Source: an uncultured Phenylobacterium sp. (GTDB lineage Bacteria; Pseudomonadota; Alphaproteobacteria; Caulobacterales; Caulobacteraceae). From it: a stretch of DNA of 5,998 bases. Location of the stretch: assembly GCA_945952355.1 (NCBI GenBank), contig CAMFIW010000205.1, positions 1-5,998 of the forward strand. The letters run 5' to 3'. Below, piece after piece: positions 1 through 5,998 of this stretch. Position numbers and translations under genes: made by a program. Under the pieces are notes generated by a model. It was not told where the DNA came from and ran no database searches. It saw only the letters and a list, made by a program, of their open reading frames with translations. The number at the start of each line of letters is the position of its first letter. Position 1 is the first letter of the stretch.

Positions 1-96
1 ACCACCACCACAGGCGTCGACGGCCACAAGCTGGAAGCCATCGACCCGGCCTCGGTGAAGCGGATCATCGACGCCCATCGGCTGGCCGCCAGCTAG
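1..96 (+). CDS. C-terminal end of an unidentified protein (partial)
   Basis: Frame 1 is open from the first base to a TAG at 94-96 and gives 31 residues. They begin with four threonines, then GVDGHKLEAIDPASVKRI, and end HRLAAS. The tail is polar and probably helical, with no membrane segment. Codon use (C or G at nearly every third position) fits a real coding end, and the gene stops exactly where the convergent acetyltransferase gene stops: TAG at 94-96 and its reverse-strand counterpart at 93-95 share a CTAG. I do not recognise the family from so short a piece, and the start lies outside the window. The main doubt is that 31 open codons in GC-rich DNA can occur by chance. Confidence 0.55.
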   Translation, partial: TTTTGVDGHKLEAIDPASVKRIIDAHRLAAS

Positions 97-578
97 GCTC
101 GGCGGTCCATCAGCACGGCGCGGCCCCAGGGCGTGTCCTGCGGGCCGGAGACGAAGACGAACCCCGCCTTCTCGAAGGCGCGGCGGGCTGCAGTGTTGTC
201 CGGGTTCGGGTCGATGCCCATGGCCGGCACGCCCTGCGCGAACAGGCGGTCCACGTGCTGGCGCACGAACCGCGCCCCATGGCCCAGTCCGAGCATGTCG
301 GCCTCGCCGACATAGACATCCATGCCTCGCGCCCCGGCGGGCAGATAGTCGAACGGATGCGGGCTCCAGGCGTGGACCGCGTAGTCCTGGATGAAGGCGA
401 AGGGTCGACCGCCCTCCTCGACCACCCACATCGCGATGCGTGGGTCCGAAAATTTCTCGTCCTCCGGCTCGACCTCCGGATCGCCCCACCAGCGCCTGAC
501 ATGCGCCTGGCGTCGCCAACCACGCACCAGGGCGAGATCGTCCCAGCTCATCGGGCGGATCAGATAGGCGTCACTCAT
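93..578 (-). CDS. GNAT acetyltransferase, AAC(6')/siderophore-acyltransferase type
   Basis: Predicted cytoplasmic acetyl-CoA-dependent N-acetyltransferase of 161 residues, a normal length for a single GNAT domain. The start chosen is the ATG at 578-576, which encodes MSDAYLIRPM. It is preceded at 9 bases by GGGAG (plus-strand 588-592), and the fold's first strand begins right after it. The frame stays open upstream to 785 but that part is low-complexity shadow of the divergent hydrolase gene. Visible features are HVRRWWGDPE at 26-35, strand 4 with DVYVGE at 87-92, the acetyl-CoA pyrophosphate loop LGLGHGARF at 96-104, and DPNPDN...AFEKAGF at 123-140. The HVxxWWG start and the DPxPxN...YEKAGF-like end are typical of the AAC(6')-Ib-like group (Acetyltransf_8), which covers aminoglycoside acetyltransferases and siderophore-lysine acylases. 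The substrate cannot be told from sequence. No resistance-type mobile context is present, so a housekeeping role is at least as likely. Confidence 0.9.
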   Translation of the reverse strand: MSDAYLIRPMSWDDLALVRGWRRQAHVRRWWGDPEVEPEDEKFSDPRIAMWVVEEGGRPFAFIQDYAVHAWSPHPFDYLPAGARGMDVYVGEADMLGLGHGARFVRQHVDRLFAQGVPAMGIDPNPDNTAARRAFEKAGFVFVSGPQDTPWGRAVLMDRRA

Positions 579-587
579 CCACGCAGG

Positions 588-592
588 CTCCC
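588..592 (-). promoter_or_regulatory. Ribosome binding site of the GNAT gene
   Basis: The minus strand reads GGGAG here, 9 bases before the ATG at 578-576. It decides that start over the upstream in-frame ATGs at 635 and 785, which would run into the neighbouring gene's leader and coding region. Confidence 0.6.
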
Positions 593-639
593 GCACCTGG
601 CCGGCCGCCACAACCCGAATCGGCGCTAGCCTCATGGGT

Positions 640-644
640 GGAGG
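640..644 (+). promoter_or_regulatory. Ribosome binding site of the isochorismatase-family gene
   Basis: GGAGG, a near-perfect anti-16S match, lies 7 bases before the ATG at 652-654. It falls inside the six codons that would be added by the upstream in-frame ATG at 634, so it argues for 652 as the true start. Confidence 0.7.
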
Positions 645-651
645 CGCCGCC

Positions 652-1326
652 ATGACCCACGCCTGGATGATCCCGCAGCGCGAATACGACCGCCAACTCG
701 CACGGCGCGGCAGGCTGCACGCCTTCGAGTCCCTGGCCCCCGCGCGCACCGCCTTGGTCGTGGTCGACATGGTCCCGTTCTTCACGGCCGAGAACGCCTA
801 TTGCCGAGGCGTCATGCCGGCGATCAACGCCCTGGCCGCTGCGTTGCGCGGGGCAGGTGGCGCGATCGCATGGGTCCTGCCGTCCAGCGACGAGCCCTTT
901 CCAGATCTGGCCCGCGAGTTCTTTGGCGAGACAGTCGCCCAGGTCTACCGGGCCTCCGGCGGCGAGGGCGACCTGCCGGCCCGCCTCTGCCCCGAGCTCG
1001 ACCACCGATCGGACGACCTGTTCGTCGAGAAGACCGGCCCCAGCGCGTTCTTTCCCGGCCGCTGCCCCCTGCCCGATCGCCTGGCCGAGCGCGAGATCGA
1101 CACTGTGGTCGTCGCCGGCACGGTCACCAACGTCTGCGTCGAGAGCACGGCCCGCGACGCCCGCACCCTCGGTTATCGGGTGATCCTGGCCGCCGACGGA
1201 TGCGCCACGGTCAACGACGCCATGCACAACGCGACGCTCACCACGGTGTACCGTTCGTTCGGCGACGTGCGTCCGACAGCCGAGATCCTCGACCTGATCG
1301 CGGGCCGCCCTTCCAACGCCTCCTGA
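652..1326 (+). CDS. Isochorismatase-family cysteine hydrolase
   Basis: A 224-residue cytoplasmic hydrolase of the isochorismatase superfamily (PF00857), whose members cleave vinyl ethers, amides or ureides through a nucleophilic cysteine. The full catalytic triad is visible: Asp39 in ALVVVDMVPFF, Lys127 in VEKTGPSAFF and Cys162 in GTVTNVCVESTARDA. The TVTNVC stretch carries the usual cis-peptide before the nucleophile. Length and the single alpha/beta domain are typical. The start at 652 is set by GGAGG at 640-644; the alternative ATG at 634 would add six residues. After Asp39 it has MVPFF instead of the common MQNDF, a variant I believe recurs in uncharacterised members. The substrate is unknown; amidase or ureidoacrylate-type hydrolysis are possibilities, and no siderophore (isochorismate) genes lie nearby. 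It diverges from the acetyltransferase gene and is followed 35 bases later by the DUF2277 gene. Confidence 0.92.
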   Translation: MTHAWMIPQREYDRQLARRGRLHAFESLAPARTALVVVDMVPFFTAENAYCRGVMPAINALAAALRGAGGAIAWVLPSSDEPFPDLAREFFGETVAQVYRASGGEGDLPARLCPELDHRSDDLFVEKTGPSAFFPGRCPLPDRLAEREIDTVVVAGTVTNVCVESTARDARTLGYRVILAADGCATVNDAMHNATLTTVYRSFGDVRPTAEILDLIAGRPSNAS

Positions 1327-1361
1327 GCGCGCTATCTTGGGTCTATAGGGAGCCCAGGAAC

Positions 1362-1637
1362 ATGTGCCGCAACATCAAGACGCTCTACAATTTCGAGCCG
1401 CCCGCGACGGACGACGAGGTCCACGCGGCCGCCCTGCAGTTCGTCCGCAAGATCTCGGGCTTCAACACGCCGTCCAAGGCCAACGCCGCGGCCTTCAACG
1501 CCGCCGTGCACGCAGTCGCCCATGCCGGACGCCACCTGCTCGACGACCTGGAGACCAACGCCCCGCCGCGCGATCGCGAGATCGAGGCGGCCAAGGCGCG
1601 CGAGCGCAACGCCCAGCGCTTCGGCCCCCGCGCCTGA
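1362..1637 (+). CDS. DUF2277 family small conserved protein
   Basis: A 91-residue soluble protein matching the DUF2277 family, which has no known function as far as I know. The family's marks are all present: N-terminal MCRNIKTLYNFEPPAT with the invariant-looking CRNI, then AALQFVRKISGF and PSKANAAAFNAAV in the middle, and the charged C-terminal helix PPRDREIEAAKARERNAQRFG. There is no signal peptide or membrane segment. The length is the family norm. The ATG at 1362 follows GGGAG at 1348-1352 by 9 bases. It starts 35 bases after the isochorismatase stop and 99 bases before the glutathione transferase, so it could be read with the upstream gene. The stretch CTATCTTGGGTCTATAG just before it is the most AT-rich in the area and could hold a -10 element, but no good -35 partner is visible. 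Confidence 0.9.
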   Translation: MCRNIKTLYNFEPPATDDEVHAAALQFVRKISGFNTPSKANAAAFNAAVHAVAHAGRHLLDDLETNAPPRDREIEAAKARERNAQRFGPRA

Positions 1638-1736
1638 GGCCGCCACCAGCTTTTCTGGGCTGGCGCTCCTTCCGCCGGTCCCCACATGCCCTTTCGAACT
1701 GAGCCATTGATCGGCCGCCCCGGAGCCTGAAGACAG
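1638..1736. other. Short intergenic gap before the glutathione transferase gene
   Basis: It contains a weak imperfect hairpin, CCAGC (1646-1650) pairing with GCTGG around 1659-1663 across a loop of about 8 bases. No U-tract follows, so I do not call a terminator. CTTTCGAACTGAGCCATTGATC (in two parts, 1691-1712) is less GC-rich and may hold a promoter, but no paired -35/-10 stands out. GGAG at 1722-1725 is the likely ribosome site of the next gene. Confidence 0.4.
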
Positions 1737-2609
1737 ATGACCGACACCCCCGCCGAGTATGTGCCGCCCAAGGTCTGGACCTGGAACAAGGAGAGCGGCG
1801 GCCGGTTCGCCGCGATCAACCGCCCGATCGCCGGCCCGACGCATGAGAAGGAGCTGCCGGTCGGCCGCCATCCCTTCCAGCTCTACTCCCTGGCCACGCC
1901 GAACGGCGTGAAAGCGACGGTGATGTTCGAGGAGCTGCTGGAAGCCGGCCACCCCGCCGAATACGACGGCTGGCTGCTGACCATCGGCGGCGACCAGTTC
2001 GGCTCCGGCTTCGTCGCCATCAACCCGAACTCCAAGATCCCCGCCCTGGTCGACCGCAGCGGCGACAAGCCGTTCCGCATCTTCGAGTCCGGCGCGATCC
2101 TGGTCCATCTGGCCGAGAAGTTCGGCGCCTTCCTGCCAACCGATCCCGCCAAGCGCGCCGAGACCCTGAGCTGGCTGTTCTGGCAGATGGGCAGCGCGCC
2201 CTTCCTGGGCGGCGGCTTCGGCCACTTCTACGCCTATGCGCCGACCAAGATCGAATACGCCATCGACCGCTACGCCATGGAGGTGAAGCGCCAGCTGGAC
2301 GTGCTGGACCGCCAGCTGGCCGACAACAAGTTCATCGCCGGCGACGAATACACCATCGCCGACATCGCCATCTGGCCCTGGTACGGCGGCATGGCCAAGG
2401 GCGTGCTCTACGAGGCCGGCGAGTTCCTCCAGGTCCAAGAATACAAGCATCTCAACCGCTGGGCCGACGAGGTCGCCGAGAGGCCGGCCGTTCAGCGCGG
2501 GCGCATGGTCAACCGCACCTGGGGCGAGCCTTCGACCCAGCTCCCCGAGCGGCACGAGGCCAGCGACTTCGAGACCAAGACCCGCGACAAGCTGGAAGCC
2601 GCGAAGTAG
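1737..2609 (+). CDS. yghU: Glutathione S-transferase, YghU type (Nu class)
   Basis: A 290-residue cytoplasmic protein close in length and layout to E. coli YghU (about 288 residues). That family binds two glutathiones and acts as a disulfide-bond reductase or peroxidase rather than a classical conjugating enzyme. An N-terminal extension of about 45 residues precedes the thioredoxin-like domain, which opens FQLYSLATPNGVKA. The TPNG at 54-57 supplies the Thr and Asn that replace Tyr, Ser or Cys in Nu-class enzymes. NPNSKIPAL (96-104) holds the cis-proline, and FESGAILVHLAEK (116-128) holds the Glu-Ser that grips the gamma-glutamyl group. The all-helical domain from about 140 includes the family-typical LGGGFGHFYAYAP. 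The start at 1737 has GGAG at 1722-1725, a long 11-base spacing. The aldolase gene begins 5 bases after the stop, which suggests a shared transcript. Confidence 0.95.
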   Translation: MTDTPAEYVPPKVWTWNKESGGRFAAINRPIAGPTHEKELPVGRHPFQLYSLATPNGVKATVMFEELLEAGHPAEYDGWLLTIGGDQFGSGFVAINPNSKIPALVDRSGDKPFRIFESGAILVHLAEKFGAFLPTDPAKRAETLSWLFWQMGSAPFLGGGFGHFYAYAPTKIEYAIDRYAMEVKRQLDVLDRQLADNKFIAGDEYTIADIAIWPWYGGMAKGVLYEAGEFLQVQEYKHLNRWADEVAERPAVQRGRMVNRTWGEPSTQLPERHEASDFETKTRDKLEAAK

Positions 2610-2614
2610 CCGCC

Positions 2615-3388
2615 ATGAAGCCCAACCGCCTGCGCGAGATCTGGGCCGAGGGTCGGGCCGTCCTGAACGGTTGGTGCAGCATCGGCTCGCCGGTCGTCGC
2701 AGAGGCCTTCGCGGGCTGCGGCTGGGATTCGGTCACCATCGACGCCCAGCACGGCCTGCTCGGCTATTCCGAGATGCTGGCCATGCTGCAGGCGGTCAAC
2801 ACTTCGGGCGTCGGGACCATCGTCCGCGTGCCTTGGAACGCGCCGTGGGAGGTCATGAAGGCGCTCGACGCTGGAGCCTCGGCGATCATCTGCCCGATGG
2901 TCAATGACGCCGCCGAGTGCCGGACCTTCGTCGAGGCCTGCCGATATCCGCCGCAAGGCAATCGCAGCTTCGGCCCCACGCGCGCGGCTCTGGTGGGCGG
3001 GCCGGGCTATGCGGCGTCGGCGAACAGCCACGTCGTCGCCCTGGCCATGATCGAGACCCGCGCGGGCCTGGACAATGTGGACGAGATCACCGCCACGCCC
3101 GGCCTGGACGGGATCTATATCGGCCCCTCGGACCTCTCCCTGGCGTTGGGCGGGCAGCCCGACCAGGACAGCCAGGACCCGATGCGGCTGGCCGCCTTCG
3201 ACCGCATCCTGGCGGCCTGCAAGGCGCGCGGCCTCAAGGTCGGCGTTCACACCACCAGCGTCGCCTATTCGCAGGCGATGATCGAACGCGGTTTCGACCT
3301 GGTCACGGTCGGCGCGGACCTGGGCTACCTGATGCGGGCGCGCCGCGAGGCTTCCGAGATCCGCGCCTGGCTGGAAAAGCGCGCCTAG
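2615..3388 (+). CDS. HpcH/HpaI-type class II aldolase
   Basis: A 257-residue metal-dependent aldolase of the HpcH/HpaI family, which reversibly cleaves 4-hydroxy-2-oxo acids to pyruvate and an aldehyde. The length is normal. The key residues line up with those known for HpcH (His45, Arg70, Glu149, Asp175): His46 in DAQHGLLGY, Arg71 in TIVRVPW, metal ligands Glu147 in AMIETRAGL and Asp173 in YIGPSDLSL, plus RSFGPTRA at 117-124. Activity is therefore likely. The actual substrate is not readable; 4-hydroxy-2-oxoheptanedioate and 2-keto-3-deoxy sugar acids are family possibilities, but no aromatic or sugar-acid catabolic genes flank it. The start lies 5 bases after the glutathione transferase stop, with a weak GAAG at 2603-2606 as ribosome site, so translation may partly depend on the upstream gene. 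Its TAG overlaps the stop of the convergent aldo/keto reductase. Confidence 0.93.
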   Translation: MKPNRLREIWAEGRAVLNGWCSIGSPVVAEAFAGCGWDSVTIDAQHGLLGYSEMLAMLQAVNTSGVGTIVRVPWNAPWEVMKALDAGASAIICPMVNDAAECRTFVEACRYPPQGNRSFGPTRAALVGGPGYAASANSHVVALAMIETRAGLDNVDEITATPGLDGIYIGPSDLSLALGGQPDQDSQDPMRLAAFDRILAACKARGLKVGVHTTSVAYSQAMIERGFDLVTVGADLGYLMRARREASEIRAWLEKRA

Positions 3389-4437
3389 CCGGCCTTTGGC
3401 TTGAAAGGCGCCGGCACACGCCCGCCGCCCTGACGGCCGAACATCCAGCCGGGATATTCCGCCGGCAGCTCGCTGACCTCGTCCAGCCGCGCCATCTCCT
3501 CGGGCGTCAAGGTCAGGTCGACGGCGGCCAGGTTGTCGTCGAGCTGCTCGACGGTCTTGGCGCCGATGATGACGCTCATCACGTGCGGCTTGGCCAGCAG
3601 CCAGGCCAGGGCCACCCGGGCCACCGAGGTCCCGTGCGCCTCGCCGATCTCACGCATCGCCTCGACGCAGGCCCAGGCGCGGTCCTTCTCCACCGGCGGG
3701 AAGTCGAAGGTGGTGCGCCGCGCGCCCTCGGGATTGTTGGAGCCCGGCCCGAACTTTCCGGACAGTAGGCCGCCCGCAAGCGGCGACCAGACCATCAAGC
3801 CCAGTTTCTCGGAGGTCAGCATCGGCACAAGCTCGCGTTCCAGGTCGCGCCCGGCGATAGTGTAGTAGGCCTGCAGCGTCTCGAAGCGGGCGTAGTTCTT
3901 GGCCTCGCTGAGCCCGAGCGCCTTGGCGATCTTCCAGGCCGCCCAGTTCGACACGCCGACATAGCGGACCAGCCCCTGGCTCACGAGGTCGTCCAGCGCC
4001 CGCAGGGTCTCGTCGATCGGCGTGACGCTGTCGTTGCCGTGGATCTGGTAAAGGTCGATGTGGTCGGTCTGCAGCCGCTCCAGGCTGGTCTTCACCGAAT
4101 CCATGATGTGGCCGCGCGAGGCGCCGCGGTCGTTGGGGCCTGGCCCCATCTGGCCGAACACCTTGGTCGCGAGCACCACGTCCTTGCGCGCCACGCCCAG
4201 GTTCTTGATCGACTGACCCAGCCGCTCCTCCGAGGCGCCGAACGAATAGACGTCGGCGGTGTCGAAGAAGTTCACCCCGGCGGCGATCGCCTTGCCCATG
4301 ATGGCGTCGACCTCGTCCTGCGGCAGGGAGCCGATCGCCTTCCAGATGCCGGCGTCCTCGCCCCCGCCGAAGGTCATCGTGCCCAGGCAGATTTCGGACA
4401 CATAGAGGCCCGTGCGGCCAAGTTGGTTGTACTTCAT
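3385..4437 (-). CDS. Aldo/keto reductase
   Basis: A 350-residue NADPH-type aldo/keto reductase with a (beta/alpha)8 barrel, expected to reduce an aldehyde or ketone in the cytoplasm. The catalytic tetrad is complete: Asp59 and Tyr64 in FFDTADVYSFG, Lys92 in LATKVFGQM and His133 in YQIHGND. The cofactor-side motifs GVSNWAAWKI and the late SVIIGAKTVEQLDDNL are also present. The start is the ATG at 4437-4435 (MKYNQLGRTGLYVSE), where the family's N-terminal strand begins, with GGAG on the minus strand 8 bases upstream. The frame is open back to 4518, but the extra 27 residues are rich in Arg and fit no family sequence. It belongs to the broad YajO/Tas-like group; the substrate is unknown. It diverges from the SDR gene and converges on the aldolase gene, sharing a CTAG at the stops. 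Confidence 0.94.
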   Translation of the reverse strand: MKYNQLGRTGLYVSEICLGTMTFGGGEDAGIWKAIGSLPQDEVDAIMGKAIAAGVNFFDTADVYSFGASEERLGQSIKNLGVARKDVVLATKVFGQMGPGPNDRGASRGHIMDSVKTSLERLQTDHIDLYQIHGNDSVTPIDETLRALDDLVSQGLVRYVGVSNWAAWKIAKALGLSEAKNYARFETLQAYYTIAGRDLERELVPMLTSEKLGLMVWSPLAGGLLSGKFGPGSNNPEGARRTTFDFPPVEKDRAWACVEAMREIGEAHGTSVARVALAWLLAKPHVMSVIIGAKTVEQLDDNLAAVDLTLTPEEMARLDEVSELPAEYPGWMFGRQGGGRVPAPFKPKAG

Positions 4438-4445
4438 CGCGAAGG

Positions 4446-4449
4446 CTCC
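4446..4449 (-). promoter_or_regulatory. Ribosome binding site of the aldo/keto reductase gene
   Basis: The minus strand reads GGAG 8 bases before the ATG at 4437-4435. It supports that start over the in-frame ATGs near 4512 and 4518. Confidence 0.6.
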
Positions 4450-4515
4450 AGCGTCGGATCTGAAAGGGAGCACGGCGCGGCGCGACAGGCGCTTCCGGCG
4501 AGTGCTATGCATGAC

Positions 4516-4543
4516 CATATACGGCGCGACCGGCCGCCAACAA
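4516..4543 (-). promoter_or_regulatory. Possible sigma-70-type promoter for the aldo/keto reductase
   Basis: On the minus strand TTGTTG (plus-strand 4538-4543) is followed after 16 bases by TATATG (4516-4521). The match to the housekeeping consensus is moderate, and this is the most AT-rich patch in the divergent region. It would give a leader of about 70 bases. The same patch (ATGCATGACCATATAC on the plus strand) could also serve the SDR gene, but I see no good -35 in that direction. Confidence 0.35.
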
Positions 4544-4560
4544 GCGCTGGAACATGAAAC

Positions 4561-4568
4561 AGGCGGGG
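4561..4568 (+). promoter_or_regulatory. Possible ribosome binding site of the SDR gene
   Basis: AGGCGGGG lies 6 bases before the ATG at 4575-4577 and favours that start over the in-frame ATG at 4554, which has only a GGA 3 bases ahead. The match is imperfect, so both starts remain possible. Confidence 0.4.
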
Positions 4569-4574
4569 CTTGCG

Positions 4575-5605
4575 ATGGGTCGGGTCTTGGTCACGGGCGG
4601 CTCCGGCTTCATCGGCAGCCACTGCATCCTCCAGCTGCTGGCGGCGGGCCACGAGGTGCGCACCACCGTGCGCAACCTGAAGCGCCGGGACGAGGTCCTG
4701 GCCATGCTGCGCCAGGGCGGCGCGGCCGATCCGGGCGACCGCCTGACCTTCTTCGCCGCCGACCTGGAGAACGACGCCGGCTGGGCCGAGGCGGTGGCCG
4801 GGTGCGACCAGATCCTCCATGTCGCCTCCCCCTTCCCGCCGGCGCTGCCGAAGCATGAGGACGAGCTGATCGTGCCGGCCCGCGAGGGCGCGCTTCGGCT
4901 GTTGCGCGCGGCGCGCGACGCGGGCGTGAAGCGGGTGGTGCTGACCTCGTCCTACGCGGCGATCGGCTACGGCCTGCCGGGGCGCACGACGCCCTACACC
5001 GAGGAGGACTGGACAAATCCCGACGGTCCGGACGTCAGCCCTACGCCAAGTCCAAGACCCTGGCCGAACGGGCCGCCTGGGACTTCATCGCCCAGGAGGG
5101 CGGCGGGCTCGAACTGGCGGTGGTCAACCCGGTGGGGGTGTTCGGGCCGGTGCTGGGTCCCGACTATTCGACCTCGATCCTGCTGGTCCAGCGGCTGATG
5201 GACGGCGCCATCCCCGGGTGCCCCCGCCTGTGGTTCGGCGCGGTCGACGTGCGCGACGTCGCCGACCTGCACATCCGCGCCATGACCGACCCGGCGGCCA
5301 AGGGCGAACGTTTCCTGGCGGTCTCCGGCGACTTCATGACCATGCTGGACATGGCCAAGGCCCTGAAGGCCGGCCTGGGCCCGGCCGCGGCCAAGGTCCC
5401 CACCCGCGAACTGCCGGACTTCATGGTCCGCCTGGTGGCCCTGTTCGACCCGGCGGCGAAGCAGCTCCTGCCCGAGCTCGGCAAGCGCAAGAACGGCAGC
5501 AACGCCAAGGCGCGCCGCCTTCTGGGCTGGTCGCCGCTGTCGCGCGAGGAATCCCTCGTGGCGACGGCGCGCAGCATGATGGAACTGCGCCTGCTGAAGA
5601 CCTAA
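4575..5605 (+). pseudogene. Extended SDR (dihydroflavonol-4-reductase-like), frameshifted
   Basis: Two overlapping open frames together make one NAD(P)-dependent extended short-chain dehydrogenase of about 343 residues, the family's usual length. The first frame (4575 to 5198) gives the Rossmann start MGRVLVTGGSGFIGSH with TGGSGFIG at 7-14, then ILHVASPFP and VVLTSSYAAIGYG. After Ser155 (5037-5039) the family sequence continues one frame over: YAKSKTLAERAAWDF from 5042, then VVNPVGVFGPVLGPDY, DVRDVADLHIRAM, GERFLAVSG and LLGWSP, to TAA at 5603-5605. Only two bases (5040-5041) lie between Ser155 and the catalytic Tyr where a codon is expected, so one base is missing. In the reconstructed protein Tyr157 and Lys161 form YxxxK. 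As read, the first frame ends in about 53 nonsense residues and lacks the catalytic pair, so it should be inactive. An assembly or sequencing error in a short C run is as likely as true decay, since the rest looks well preserved. The start could also be 4554. Confidence 0.85.
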
Positions 5606-5617
5606 GTCTCAAGCGTC

Positions 5618-5998
5618 ATGACCTCCGAGCCTTCCGACATCCAGACACTGGTCCGCCGCGACGGATTCGACTTCATCCCCGCCCGGCAGCTCGCAGACCT
5701 GCTCGGCCCCGCGGCGCTTGCGGCATGGCCGGCCTTCGCGGCGACCTGGGATCATCTGGGCGAGGATCGGTTCATGGCCGACGGCGGGCGATACCGTCGC
5801 CGCCGGCACGCGGCCCTGTCGGTGGGCGGCGAGACGATCGTCCGCAAACCGCACCAGCCGCACTATCAGAGCCGCGACTACAACCCGCTGAACGGCGGGG
5901 TGCAGCGCTGGTTCGACCCGGTGCTGGACTCGACCCTGGCCAATCCGGCGATGCAGGCGATCCTCTCGGCGTGCGGCCGCATGGTCGCCGACCAGGCC
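5618..5998 (+). CDS. 2OG-Fe(II) dioxygenase family protein (partial, N-terminal part)
   Basis: The frame is open from an ATG at 5618 to the window end, giving 127 residues of a longer protein. After VRRDGFDFIPARQL it shows FMADGGRYRRRRHAAL (52-67), then HQPHYQSRDYNPLNGGVQRWFDP. These are the hallmark N-terminal segments of the PF10014 family (2OG-Fe_Oxy_2, formerly DUF2257), which includes Bacillus L-isoleucine 4-hydroxylase and the BsmA proteins. The iron-binding His-x-Asp and distal His are expected further on, outside the window, so activity cannot be judged. Substrate is unknown; free amino acid hydroxylation is the family precedent. The start has no clear ribosome site (only AAG-like sequence), and it lies 12 bases after the SDR stop, so it is probably read from the SDR transcript. 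Confidence 0.85.
   Translation, partial: MTSEPSDIQTLVRRDGFDFIPARQLADLLGPAALAAWPAFAATWDHLGEDRFMADGGRYRRRRHAALSVGGETIVRKPHQPHYQSRDYNPLNGGVQRWFDPVLDSTLANPAMQAILSACGRMVADQA

Noticed and set aside
1..12. ACC/ACA tandem triplets at the window start as a repeat
   Set aside because: Only four threonine codons are involved; it reads as a short Thr run in the partial protein rather than a repeat element.
571..1227. A 218-codon minus-strand open frame opposite the isochorismatase-family gene
   Set aside because: The opposite strand carries a complete catalytic triad at family spacing; this frame has no recognisable domain and is a shadow.
1646..1663. Hairpin CCAGC/GCTGG after the DUF2277 gene as a terminator
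   Set aside because: The stem is only about 5 base pairs and no T-run follows.
1332..2555. A 407-codon minus-strand open frame opposite the DUF2277 and glutathione transferase genes
   Set aside because: It is antisense to two well-supported genes, has a Gly/Ala/Val-rich composition typical of GC-driven shadow frames and shows no family motif.
2917..3768. A 283-codon plus-strand open frame crossing the aldolase end and the aldo/keto reductase gene
   Set aside because: It is a mix of out-of-frame aldolase and antisense reductase sequence rich in Arg, Gly and Pro, with no motif.
5036..5045. Programmed ribosomal frameshift in the SDR gene
   Set aside because: No slippery heptamer or in-frame stop near the shift is visible, and this enzyme family is not known to use frameshifting; a deletion or sequencing error is simpler.
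1..5998. A novel defence, mobile or RNA-guided system
   Set aside because: Nearly every gene falls in a known enzyme or conserved protein family, and no repeats, att sites, transposase, nuclease, reverse transcriptase or unusual RNA-like region was seen.

Overview
This window looks like ordinary chromosomal DNA from a high-GC alphaproteobacterium. Caulobacterales (Caulobacter, Phenylobacterium or Brevundimonas type) is my inference, from the very high GC, the strong preference for G or C at third codon positions and the gene families present. There is no rRNA, tRNA, CRISPR array, transposase, integrase or clear repeat. The genes are closely packed metabolic and detoxification-type enzymes, most with recognisable family motifs.

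Layout, left to right. Positions 1-96 hold the last 31 codons of an unidentified plus-strand gene. Its stop overlaps the stop of a convergent minus-strand GNAT acetyltransferase of the AAC(6')/siderophore-acyltransferase type (93-578). Diverging from that gene is a plus-strand run: an isochorismatase-family cysteine hydrolase (652-1326), a DUF2277 small protein (1362-1637), a YghU-type Nu-class glutathione transferase (1737-2609) and an HpcH/HpaI-type class II aldolase (2615-3388). The last two are only 5 bases apart. The aldolase stop again overlaps the stop of a convergent minus-strand gene, an aldo/keto reductase (3385-4437). A divergent intergenic region of about 137 bases, with a possible promoter for the reductase, leads into a plus-strand extended SDR of the dihydroflavonol-4-reductase-like type (4575-5605). 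That gene is broken by a one-base frameshift just before its catalytic YxxxK motif. Twelve bases later begins a 2OG-Fe(II) dioxygenase family gene (5618 onward), cut by the window end.

The genes do not form one obvious pathway. The glutathione transferase and aldolase are probably co-transcribed, and so may be the SDR and the dioxygenase. The aldo/keto reductase and SDR share a divergent control region. The points most worth a second look are the frameshift at about 5036-5041, which is either a real pseudogene or a sequencing error, and the two convergent gene pairs that each end in a shared CTAG with no room for a terminator. I found no convincing sign of a new biological system.
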